This document shows, in pieces, positions 1 to 6,735 of a stretch of DNA of 48,817 bases. The notes beneath the pieces were generated by a model. It made no database searches. It was given only the letters and a program-made list of their open reading frames with translations, and was not told the origin of the DNA. The stretch comes from RGVT01 sp037129475 (GTDB lineage Bacteria > Planctomycetota > Planctomycetia > Pirellulales > UBA1268). Both the position numbers and the translations under genes were made by a program. The DNA lies in assembly GCA_037129475.1 (NCBI GenBank), contig JBAXUY010000009.1, positions 1 to 48,817 on the forward strand, given 5' to 3'. Within the stretch, counting starts at the first letter, position 1. Each line of letters opens with the position of its first letter.

Positions 1-111
1 CGTATCTGACCAGCGGAGCCATGGATGGCGCAGCGCAGGCAGATCCGAGTGAGCCGAAGCCTGGAGGGCGGAGGCGAACGTCCGGCGACGGGATATGGGG
101 AGCCCGAAGCC
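1..111 (+). repeat. Structured dispersed repeat, copy A (cut by window start)
   Basis: This is the right-hand 111 bases of an element found in full at 31276-31417. From base 1 it aligns with the reverse complement of that copy. The missing part would be 31 bases, which gives the same 142-bp length. An inner hairpin is formed by GCCAT (18-22) and ATGGC (25-29). A second is formed by 59-62 and 66-69 around the loop GGA. The right terminal stem half ends at AGCCCGAAGCC (101-111). A small ORF starting at the ATG of the first hairpin is not considered coding. Confidence 0.75.
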
Positions 112-223
112 GGGTTGGGCGAGGTGAGACGAGACACACGAAAGCCGTTCGCACAACGACGGCCTCCCGTGACGCCTGGAGCGATGTATTATTGAAGGGT
201 CCTGTAGTTCCTGAGTCATACCG

Positions 224-466
224 ATGCTCACCGCTTCCCAAGTCGTCGATACGTACTTCCTCGAGTCGCGGCACCAGCTGCTCGAGATCGCCGCGTATCT
301 CGATCGGTACGACGCGGCCGTCGCCCGGGCCGGCGATCGCAACGGTCGGGCGGCTGCCGACGACAAGAAGCTGGCCGTGATCCGCCGGGCGCTCGAGATC
401 GTGGCCGAGCCGAAGTCGGCGAAGGAACGCACCGTCGCGCTTCTCGAGCTGTTCGCGACCGTCTAG
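224..466 (+). CDS. Small conserved hypothetical protein (80 aa)
   Basis: This 80-residue protein is mostly helical and charged, with no signal peptide or membrane segment. It starts MLTASQVVDTYF and carries a LEIAAYLDRYDAA stretch. It ends 25 bp before the TatD-like hydrolase gene, so the two are probably co-transcribed. I have the impression that similar proteins with a DTYFLE and LDRYD pattern sit next to TatD-like genes in other planctomycetes, but I cannot confirm this here. The codon pattern looks coding. No function can be assigned. It is much shorter than EboA proteins, so I do not call it EboA. Confidence 0.7.
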   Translation: MLTASQVVDTYFLESRHQLLEIAAYLDRYDAAVARAGDRNGRAAADDKKLAVIRRALEIVAEPKSAKERTVALLELFATV

Positions 467-491
467 CCGCCCGCCCGCCGGGACGACACCC

Positions 492-1334
492 ATGCAGATC
501 ATCCAGCCGCACTACCACGCGATCGCCCGCACCGCGCAGGATTACGAGCGGATGGCGATGAGCGGCGTCGTGGCCGTGGCCGAGCCGGCCTTCTGGGCGG
601 GGTTCGACCGGCTGTATCCCGAGACATTCATCGACTACTTCCGGCAGATCAGCGAGTTCGAGCCAACGCGGGCGGCGCAGTACGGCATCCGGCACTTCTC
701 GTGGGTGGCCGTGAACCCGAAGGAGGCCGAGAACCCCGTGCTCACCCGCGAGGTGCTCAAGCACTTTCCGGAGTTCTTCGCCAAGCCGACGGTGCTGGGC
801 GTCGGCGAGACGGGCCTGCACAAGTCGACCAGAAATGAGTGCGAGGCGCTCGAGGCCCATGTCGAGATCGCGATGCAGCACGGGCAACTCGTGCTCATCC
901 ACACGCCGCACCTCGCCGACAAGGCCCACGGCACGAAGCGGGTGCTCGAGGTGCTCGCGGGAATGAACGTCGATCGTGATCGGGTCTGGATCGACCATGT
1001 CGAGGAGCAGACGATCCGTCCCTGCCTCGACGCGGGCTATTGGGTGGGCTTCACGCTCTATCCGATCACGAAGTGCTCGCCCAAGCGGGCCGTCGACATG
1101 CTCGAAAAATATGGCACCGAGCGCATCCTCGTGAACTCCTCGGCCGACTGGGGGCCGAGCGATCCCTTCACGCTCCAGGAGTGCATCCTCGAATTCCGCA
1201 GGCGCGGCCATTCGCTCCAGGAGGCGATCGAGGTGTTCCACAACAATCCCTGCCGGTTCCTCGGACAAAACCCGAAGTTCGACATCCAACCGATCCGGAT
1301 CGAGACCGTGACCGGAGCGGCCGTCTCCGCCTGA
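492..1334 (+). CDS. TatD-family metal-dependent hydrolase, EboB-like
   Basis: This is a 280-residue TIM-barrel hydrolase related to TatD nucleases. The N-terminus has PHYHAIARTAQDYERMAMSG, matching the metal-binding His motif and the RTxxDYExM pattern of the EboB-type branch. Further likely ligands are Glu in GVGETGLHK, His in LIHTPHL, His in WIDHVEE and Asp in NSSADWGPSD. TatD proteins hydrolyse phosphoester bonds. EboB proteins belong to clusters moving prenylated compounds to the cell surface, but no other ebo gene is seen nearby, so the substrate is unknown. It lies between the 80-aa gene and the queD-like gene on the same strand, with short gaps. Confidence 0.8.
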   Translation: MQIIQPHYHAIARTAQDYERMAMSGVVAVAEPAFWAGFDRLYPETFIDYFRQISEFEPTRAAQYGIRHFSWVAVNPKEAENPVLTREVLKHFPEFFAKPTVLGVGETGLHKSTRNECEALEAHVEIAMQHGQLVLIHTPHLADKAHGTKRVLEVLAGMNVDRDRVWIDHVEEQTIRPCLDAGYWVGFTLYPITKCSPKRAVDMLEKYGTERILVNSSADWGPSDPFTLQECILEFRRRGHSLQEAIEVFHNNPCRFLGQNPKFDIQPIRIETVTGAAVSA

Positions 1335-1360
1335 CGGACCCCGAGCAGGACGCGTTTGCC

Positions 1361-1816
1361 ATGCCCGCCCCGACAGCCACGCAGCTTTCGATCATGCGGC
1401 AACTGTCGTTCTGTGCGGGCCACCGGCTCCTCGGGCACGAGGGGAAGTGCGCGTTCTTCCACGGCCACAACTACAAGGTGGACGTGGAGGTGGCACCGCG
1501 GGACGGCGGCGCCGTGCTGGACGACGTCGGCCGGATCGTCGACTTTTCCGTGATCAAGCGGCGACTGCTCGGCTGGATCGACGAGCACTGGGACCATGGT
1601 TTCATCGTGTCCGCTGAGGACGACAACGCCATCACGGCGCTCGAACTCGTCGAGCCCGGCAAGACCTTCGTGCTTCCGTACAACCCGACCGCCGAGAACA
1701 TGGCCCGCTACCTGCTCGACGTGGTGGCGCCCGAGGTGCTCGGCGACCTGCCGATCGTCGTCCGCAGGATCGTCGTCTGGGAAACCGACACCTCCTGCGC
1801 CACCGCCACCCCGTAG
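1361..1816 (+). CDS. queD: 6-pyruvoyl-tetrahydropterin synthase / QueD family protein
   Basis: This is a 151-residue T-fold enzyme. The start at 1361 gives the normal family N-terminus; upstream in-frame sequence is the shadow of the hydrolase gene. Zinc ligands are visible as His21 and the HGH pair at 34-36. Cys30 stands four residues before the HGH, the CxxxHGH arrangement of QueD (6-carboxy-tetrahydropterin synthase in queuosine synthesis). The C-terminus has PTAENMARYLLD and VWETDTSCA, typical of the family. QueD is the best guess. A pterin-metabolism PTPS paralogue is possible because no other queuosine gene is in the window. The gene starts 26 bp after the TatD-like gene. Confidence 0.82.
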   Translation: MPAPTATQLSIMRQLSFCAGHRLLGHEGKCAFFHGHNYKVDVEVAPRDGGAVLDDVGRIVDFSVIKRRLLGWIDEHWDHGFIVSAEDDNAITALELVEPGKTFVLPYNPTAENMARYLLDVVAPEVLGDLPIVVRRIVVWETDTSCATATP

Positions 1817-1834
1817 GCCAGGCTTCGGCCTGTC
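1817..1834. repeat. Imperfect GACAGGC-type palindrome after queD-like gene
   Basis: The arms are GCCAGGC and GCCTGTC around TTCG, with one mismatch. It lies directly after the stop codon at 1816 and 11 bases before the hemB start. It belongs to the same short palindrome family as 2865-2890, 5366-5383 and 41513-41558. It may act as a weak terminator or an mRNA 3'-end hairpin. Confidence 0.6.
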
Positions 1835-1845
1835 GCGTCTGCCGC

Positions 1846-2868
1846 ATGATCCCCCATCCCGGTCGCTACCCCACCACCCGCCTCCGCCGCACCCGGCAGC
1901 ACGACTGGCTGCGTCGCATCGTCGCGGAAACAACTCTCGCACCAGCCGACCTCGTCTGGCCGCTCTTCGTGCACGAGCACGAGGCGAGCCACCCGGTGGC
2001 GAGCATGCCCGGCGTGGAGCGGCTGTCGATCGACGGCGTCGTGAAGGCGGCAGCTGATGCGGCCGCGCTCGGCATCCCGGCGATCGCCCTCTTTCCGGTG
2101 GTCGATGCCCGGCACAAGTCGGACGATGCCCGCCATGCCCTCCATGCGGAGAACCTGGTCTGCCGCGCGGTGCGGGCGGTGCGCAAGGAGACGGGCGACA
2201 CGGTCGGCATCGTCTGCGACGTGGCGCTCGATCCCTATACGTCCCATGGCCACGACGGCCTCCTCCACGACGGCCGGATTCTCAACGACGAGACGGTGAA
2301 GGTGCTGTGCGGGCAGGCTCTCGTCCTTGCCGAGGCCGGCTGCCACGTCGTGGCGCCCTCCGACATGATGGACGGCCGGGTCGGGGCGATTCGCGCGGCG
2401 CTCGACGCGGCGGGACGGCACAACGTGTGCATCCTGTCGTATGCGGCGAAGTACGCCTCGGCGTTCTACGGTCCGTTTCGCGACGCCCTCGGCAGCCATG
2501 CGGCCCTCGCCACCGCGGCCTCACTCGGCGTGGCTGACAAGAAGACCTACCAGATGGATCCGGCGAACGGCGACGAGGCCCTGCGGGAGATCGCTCTCGA
2601 TCTCGCCGAGGGTGCCGACATGGTGATGGTGAAGCCGGCCGGCACCGCGCTCGACGTGATCTGGCGGGTGAAGCAGGCCTTCGGCGTTCCGACCTTCGCG
2701 TACCAGGTGAGCGGGGAATACGCGATGATCCAGGCCGCGGCGGCGAACGGCTGGCTCGACGGACACAAGGCGGCCGTCGAGAGCGTGCTCGTGATGAAGC
2801 GGGCCGGCGCCGATTGCGTGCTCACCTACTTCGCCCCCGAGATCGCCCGCGTTCTGCGAGGATCGTAG
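1846..2868 (+). CDS. hemB: Delta-aminolevulinic acid dehydratase (porphobilinogen synthase)
   Basis: HemB condenses two 5-aminolevulinate molecules to porphobilinogen in cytoplasmic haem synthesis. The protein has 340 residues, the usual length. The two active-site lysines are Lys202 in SYAAKYASAFYGPFRDA and Lys263 in MVKPAG, the Schiff-base lysine. VSGEYAM is also present. The metal region reads DVALDPYTSHGHDG (125-138). The three cysteines of zinc-type enzymes are replaced by Ala, Asp and Asp, which is the magnesium-type pattern. The gene follows the queD-like gene by 29 bp and ends tail-to-tail with the mogA-type gene, with a palindrome across both stop codons. Confidence 0.97.
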   Translation: MIPHPGRYPTTRLRRTRQHDWLRRIVAETTLAPADLVWPLFVHEHEASHPVASMPGVERLSIDGVVKAAADAAALGIPAIALFPVVDARHKSDDARHALHAENLVCRAVRAVRKETGDTVGIVCDVALDPYTSHGHDGLLHDGRILNDETVKVLCGQALVLAEAGCHVVAPSDMMDGRVGAIRAALDAAGRHNVCILSYAAKYASAFYGPFRDALGSHAALATAASLGVADKKTYQMDPANGDEALREIALDLAEGADMVMVKPAGTALDVIWRVKQAFGVPTFAYQVSGEYAMIQAAAANGWLDGHKAAVESVLVMKRAGADCVLTYFAPEIARVLRGS

Positions 2869-2890
2869 GACAGGCTTCAGCCTGTCCTAC
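2865..2890. terminator. Perfect 12-bp inverted repeat spanning both convergent stop codons
   Basis: The arms GTAGGACAGGCT (2865-2876) and AGCCTGTCCTAC (2879-2890) are perfectly complementary, with TC between them. The hemB stop TAG (2866-2868) and the stop of the minus-strand mogA-type gene (2887-2889) both lie inside the arms. The symmetry makes it a likely bidirectional terminator or 3'-end protector for both transcripts. There is no T-tract, so classical intrinsic termination is uncertain. The core belongs to the GACAGGC palindrome family. Confidence 0.75.
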
Positions 2891-3429
2891 TTCGGGCGGA
2901 AGGCCACGAGCCGCTCCGGCTTCGTTTCGAGCCGCGGGGCGTCGGAGACGCCCGTGAAAATCAGATCAATGCAGTAGGGAATCGCGGGGAAGACGGCATC
3001 GAGGCATTCACGGATGCTCTTCGGCCGCCCGGGCAGGTTCACCACGAGGGCCCGGCCGCAGACGCCGGCCGTCTGCCGCGACAGGATCGCCGTGGGAACC
3101 TTGTCGAGCGACACCTTCCGCATCAGTTCGCCGAACCCGGGAAGCAGCTTCGCGCAGACCCGCTCGGTGGCCTCGGGTGTGACGTCGCGCGGGGCGGGAC
3201 CCGTGCCACCGGTGGTGACGACGAGGCAGCAGCCGGCGTCGGCCAGTTCCCGGATGGCCCTGGCGATCGTCTCGAGGTCGTCGGGCACGATCTGCTCGAA
3301 CGGTTCCCAGGCACCGGCGAGTACCTCGGCCAGGTAGGCGCGGATCGCCGGACCCCCTTCGTCGGGATACTCGCCCCGGCTGGCGCGGTCGGAGACGGTG
3401 AGGATGCCGATCCGAACGAGGGCGATCAT
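2887..3429 (-). CDS. mogA: MogA/MoaB-family molybdopterin adenylyltransferase
   Basis: This 180-residue protein belongs to the MoCF-binding family. The start MIALVRIGILTVSDRASRGEYPDEGG matches the family N-terminus. The nucleotide and pterin loop is TTGGTGPAPRDVTPEAT. The C-terminal NLPGRPKSIRECLDA stretch matches the second conserved site. MogA proteins adenylylate molybdopterin before metal insertion. MoaB paralogues are hard to tell apart from sequence alone. The start codon overlaps the cysNC stop by four bases, so translation is probably coupled. Joining sulfate activation and molybdopterin genes may reflect a shared operon rather than a shared pathway. Confidence 0.88.
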   Translation of the reverse strand: MIALVRIGILTVSDRASRGEYPDEGGPAIRAYLAEVLAGAWEPFEQIVPDDLETIARAIRELADAGCCLVVTTGGTGPAPRDVTPEATERVCAKLLPGFGELMRKVSLDKVPTAILSRQTAGVCGRALVVNLPGRPKSIRECLDAVFPAIPYCIDLIFTGVSDAPRLETKPERLVAFRPK

Positions 3430-5357
3430 AGGATGCCGCGGGATTCAAGCAGCTTCACGAGCGCGTCGACACACCGGCTCACCGTCCACTCGTGTGTGGG
3501 CAGCACGAGGTCGGGCTGCACGGGCGGCTCGTAGGGGGCCGTGACGCCTGGGAAGTTCGCGAACTCTCCCTCGTCGGCCAGCGCGTAGTGACCGTCGGTG
3601 TCGCGCTCGCGGCAGACTTCGATCGGCGCGGAGAGATGCACGACGAGAAAGCGTTCGGTGCCGACCCGCTCGGCGGCCTTCCTGCGCACCGCCTCGTCGG
3701 GCGCGACGAACGCGCCGATGCAGATGATGCCGGCGTCGTTGAACAGTTTGGCGACCTCGACGCTGCGGCGTAGGTTCTCGCTCCGCTCGCCGGCGGAGAA
3801 GCCGAGGTCCTTGCTGATGCCCAGCCGCATGTTTTGCCCGTCGAGCACGGTGACGGCCCGCCCGAGGTCGAAGAGCCGCCGCTCGAGCGCCCGGGCGAGC
3901 GTCGATTTTCCGGAGCCGGTGAGCCCCGTGAGCAGCAGCGTGACCGGTTTCTGCCCGAACCGCGCCTCGCGCTCCTCGGCCGTCACGCCGCTCGAGTGCC
4001 CGTGGAGGTGCGGCTCGGCCGTGTCGGCCCAGTGGTCGCTCATGGCCTCGTCGGGCTCGCGGTCGAGGATCATGCCGGCGCCCACGGTGGCGTTGGTCAC
4101 CCGGTCGATCATGATGAACGCGCCCGTGGCCCGGTTGCGACGATAGGCGTCGAACGCGATCGGGCTCGTGAGCGTGATGGCGCAGCGCCCGATCTCGTTC
4201 AGGGCGAGCGACGGAGTGGGTTGGCGGTGGAGGGTGTTGACGTCGATCCGGTAGCGCAAGGTGCTCACGGCACCGGTCGTCACCTTGCTCGTCTGCTTGA
4301 AGAGGTACTGCTTGCCCGGCACGAGCGGCTCGTCGCTCATCCAGACGACCGAGGCTTCGAACTTGTGGTCGACCTTCGGCACGTTGCCGGGCCGCACGAG
4401 CATGTCGCCGCGACTCGAGTCGATCTCGTCTTCGAGCGTGAGCGTCACCGACTGCGGTGCGAACGCCTCGTCGAGTTCTCCGTCGAACGTCACGATCGAC
4501 TGCACGCGGCTTTTCTTTCGTGACGGGAGCGACATCACCTCGTCGCCCCGGCGGATGATGCCGGAGGCGATCGTGCCGGCGAACCCGCGGAAATCGAGGT
4601 TCGGCCGGAGGACGAGCTGCACCGGAAACCGGAAATCCTCGAGGTTGCGATCGGAGCCGATGTAGACCGTCTCCAGGAGCGGCATCAGCGGCGAGCCGGT
4701 GTACCACGGCATGTTCGGACTCGGAGACACGACGTTGTCTCCCTTGAGCGCCGAGATCGGCATGAAGTGGACGTCGGGCAGTTCGAGTCGCGACGCGAAG
4801 TCAACGTAGTCGGCCTTGATCCTTTCGAACACCTGCCGGTCGTAGCCGACGATGTCCATCTTGTTGATCGCGACCACGATGTGCTTGATGCCGAGCAGCG
4901 ACACGATGAACGAATGCCGCTTCGTCTGTGTGAGCACGCCGTGCCGGGCGTCGACGAGGATGATCGCGAGGTCGGCCGTCGAGGCGCCCGTCGCCATGTT
5001 GCGCGTGTACTGCTCGTGGCCGGGCGTGTCGGCGATGATGAATTTGCGCTTGTCGGTGGAGAAGTAGCGGTAGGCGACGTCGATGGTGATTCCCTGCTGC
5101 CGCTCGTCCTCGAGGCCGTCGGTGAAGAGCGCCAGATCGACCTCCTCGCCCGTCGTGCCGTACCGCGACGTGTCTTTCTTGATGGCGGCGAGCTGATCCT
5201 CGTAGATCATCTTCGACTCGTAGAAGAGCCGGCCGATGAGCGTGCTCTTGCCGTCGTCGACGCTCCCGCAGGTGATGAACCGCAGGAGCTCCTTGCGCTC
5301 GTGCTGCGCGAGGTATTCGTCGATGTTCGTGGCGATCAGGCTGGATTGATGTGACAT
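3426..5357 (-). CDS. cysNC: Bifunctional sulfate adenylyltransferase large subunit / adenylylsulfate kinase
   Basis: This 643-residue fusion has an N-terminal CysN GTPase: GSVDDGKST at 31-39, DTPGH at 110-114 and NKMD at 165-168. CysN uses GTP hydrolysis to drive APS formation with CysD. The C-terminal APS kinase domain begins near residue 470, with P-loop GLTGSGKST at 478-486, and would phosphorylate APS to PAPS. The kinase part has two unusual spots: the usual LDGDN is LDGQN, and the FISP position reads FVAP. Activity of this domain is therefore less certain than that of the CysN part. It lies 24 bp after cysD and overlaps the mogA-type gene by four bases. Confidence 0.95.
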   Translation of the reverse strand: MSHQSSLIATNIDEYLAQHERKELLRFITCGSVDDGKSTLIGRLFYESKMIYEDQLAAIKKDTSRYGTTGEEVDLALFTDGLEDERQQGITIDVAYRYFSTDKRKFIIADTPGHEQYTRNMATGASTADLAIILVDARHGVLTQTKRHSFIVSLLGIKHIVVAINKMDIVGYDRQVFERIKADYVDFASRLELPDVHFMPISALKGDNVVSPSPNMPWYTGSPLMPLLETVYIGSDRNLEDFRFPVQLVLRPNLDFRGFAGTIASGIIRRGDEVMSLPSRKKSRVQSIVTFDGELDEAFAPQSVTLTLEDEIDSSRGDMLVRPGNVPKVDHKFEASVVWMSDEPLVPGKQYLFKQTSKVTTGAVSTLRYRIDVNTLHRQPTPSLALNEIGRCAITLTSPIAFDAYRRNRATGAFIMIDRVTNATVGAGMILDREPDEAMSDHWADTAEPHLHGHSSGVTAEEREARFGQKPVTLLLTGLTGSGKSTLARALERRLFDLGRAVTVLDGQNMRLGISKDLGFSAGERSENLRRSVEVAKLFNDAGIICIGAFVAPDEAVRRKAAERVGTERFLVVHLSAPIEVCRERDTDGHYALADEGEFANFPGVTAPYEPPVQPDLVLPTHEWTVSRCVDALVKLLESRGIL

Positions 5358-5365
5358 GAAAGTGG

Positions 5366-5383
5366 GACAGGCTCGAGCCTGTC
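5366..5383. repeat. Perfect 18-bp palindrome between cysD and cysNC
   Basis: GACAGGCTCGAGCCTGTC is fully self-complementary. It overlaps the first two bases of the cysD stop codon (5382-5384 on the minus strand). It lies inside an apparent operon, nine bases before the cysNC start. It is another member of the GACAGGC family. In this position it could shape cysD/cysNC expression ratios through mRNA processing. Confidence 0.75.
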
Positions 5384-6293
5384 AGAAATAGCCTTCCTTT
5401 TTTTTGCGCTCCATGCTGCCCGCCTCGTCGGAGTCGATCAGCCGGCCCTGCCGCTCCGAGAACGTGGTCAGCAGCATCTCCTGGATGATCTCGGGGAGCG
5501 TCGTGGCGGCGGAGTCGACGGCGCCCGAGAGCGGATAGCAGCCGAGCGTGCGAAACCGCACCCGGCGCATCTCGGGCTTCTCACCCGGATCCAGGGGGAG
5601 CCGCTCGTCGTCCACCATGATCATCACGCCGTCGCGCCACACGATCGGCCGCTCCTTCGCGAAATAGAGCGGCACGATCGGGATCTTCTCGAGGTGGATG
5701 TATTGCCAGACATCGAGCTCGGTCCAGTTGGAGAGGGGAAAGACGCGAATGCTCTCCCCTTTCCGCACCTTCGTGTTGTAGAGGCTCCAGAGCTCGGGCC
5801 GCTGGTTTTTCGGATCCCAGCGGTGGAACTCGTCGCGAAAGGAAAACACCCGCTCCTTGGCCCGCGATTTCTCCTCGTCGCGGCGGGCCCCGCCGAAGGC
5901 GGCATCGAACCGATGCTTGTCGAGCGCCTGCCGGAGGGCCTGCGTCTTCATGATGTCGGTATGCACCTTGCTGCCGTGCGTGATCGGGTTGATCCCCTGC
6001 TTCCGCCCCTCCTCGTTGGTGTACACGAGGAGCTTGAAGCCGAGTTCCTTGGCGACGTACTCGTCGCGCAGCCGGTACATCTCCTGGAACTTCCACGTCG
6101 TGTCGACGTGCATCAACGGAAACGGCGGCTTCGCGGGAAAAAACGCCTTTTCGGCGAGCCGCACCATCACCGCCGAGTCTTTCCCGATCGAATAGAGCAT
6201 CACCGGGTTTTCAAACTCGGCCGCGACTTCGCGGATGATATGAATGCTCTCGGCTTCGAGCTGGCGAAGGTGGGTGAGGTTGTACGTCGTCAT
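5382..6293 (-). CDS. cysD: Sulfate adenylyltransferase small subunit
   Basis: CysD is the ATP sulfurylase subunit that forms adenylylsulfate together with CysN. The protein has 303 residues, the normal length. The PP-loop motif is in YSIGKDSAVMVRLAEKAF near residue 35. Other family hallmarks are HVDTTWKF, FGGARRDEEKSRAKER, and the C-terminal MERKKKEGYF. It is the first gene of cysD-cysNC-mogA on the minus strand. The leader region upstream holds two inverted copies of the structured repeat. Confidence 0.97.
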   Translation of the reverse strand: MTTYNLTHLRQLEAESIHIIREVAAEFENPVMLYSIGKDSAVMVRLAEKAFFPAKPPFPLMHVDTTWKFQEMYRLRDEYVAKELGFKLLVYTNEEGRKQGINPITHGSKVHTDIMKTQALRQALDKHRFDAAFGGARRDEEKSRAKERVFSFRDEFHRWDPKNQRPELWSLYNTKVRKGESIRVFPLSNWTELDVWQYIHLEKIPIVPLYFAKERPIVWRDGVMIMVDDERLPLDPGEKPEMRRVRFRTLGCYPLSGAVDSAATTLPEIIQEMLLTTFSERQGRLIDSDEAGSMERKKKEGYF

Positions 6294-6391
6294 CGTGCTC
6301 GCAAATGGATCAAGGATGCCCGTACTCTAGGGCACCACGTTTCCGCCGACAATCGCTGGTTTTCTCATACCCGAGGCAACTCGCCCAATCC

Positions 6392-6533
6392 GGCTCGGGG
6401 TTACCCCGTACCGTCTCGCCGGACGTTCACTGCGCCCATCCTGGGCTCCGTTCACTCGGATGTGCCTGCGCTCCGGCATCCATGCCTGCGCTGGTCACAT
6501 ACGCCGTCTCAACGCTAGGGGTAACCCCTCGCC
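6392..6533 (-). repeat. Structured dispersed repeat, copy B (142 bp)
   Basis: This is a full-length 142-bp copy in reverse orientation, the same length as the copy at 31276-31417 and nearly identical to it in the interior. The end stems are GGCTCGGGGTTACCCC (6392-6407) and GGGGTAACCCCTCGCC (6518-6533), 14 of 16 pairing. Inner hairpins are GGCAT/ATGCC (6475-6479, 6482-6486) and GCCC/GGGC (6434-6437, 6443-6446). It lies upstream of cysD and faces copy C across 25 bp. Confidence 0.85.
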
Positions 6534-6558
6534 TCCCGCTGCGTCACCCAGTCGGGGA

Positions 6559-6701
6559 GGCGAGGGGCTGCCCATGCTCCGTGAGCCGGCGTATGCAGAC
6601 GAGCGCAGCCATGGATGGCGCAGCGAAGTCGGAGTCGAGTGAGCGGAGGGCCGGAGGCCCTCCGCGAACGTCCGGCGATGGAGCGTGGGCAGCCCCGAGC
6701 C
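6559..6701 (+). repeat. Structured dispersed repeat, copy C (143 bp)
   Basis: This copy is in forward orientation, inverted relative to copy B. The end stems (6559-6580 and 6680-6701) pair at 19 of 22 positions. The first inner hairpin is GCCAT/ATGGC (6608-6612, 6615-6619). The second is a perfect 10-bp stem GCGGAGGGCC/GGCCCTCCGC (6643-6652, 6656-6665) around GGA. The neighbouring ends of B and C also pair with each other as a 13-bp stem (6525-6537 with 6555-6567). Together, B, C and the hairpin at 6706-6735 account for most of the 439-bp gene-free stretch 6294-6732. Confidence 0.85.
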
Positions 6702-6705
6702 GGAT

Positions 6706-6735
6706 TGAGCGTGTCGACTCCCAGCAACACGCTCA
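6706..6735 (-). terminator. Hairpin at the photolyase 3' end
   Basis: TGAGCGTGT (6706-6714) and ACACGCTCA (6727-6735) form a perfect 9-bp stem with a 12-base loop. The stem includes the photolyase stop codon (6733-6735, minus strand). No T-tract follows, so it may be a 3'-end stabiliser or a weak terminator. It lies between that stop codon and repeat copy C. Confidence 0.5.

Noticed and set aside
21..380. Small ORF starting MDGAAQADPSEP, and a similar one (MDGAAKSESSER) at about 6610
   Set aside because: Both lie within the structured repeat and start at the ATG of its first hairpin. The similarity reflects the repeated DNA, not a conserved protein.
224..1334. Reading the first two genes as eboA-eboB of an ebo cluster
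   Set aside because: The 80-residue protein is much too short for EboA, and no other ebo gene follows. Only the hydrolase resembles EboB.
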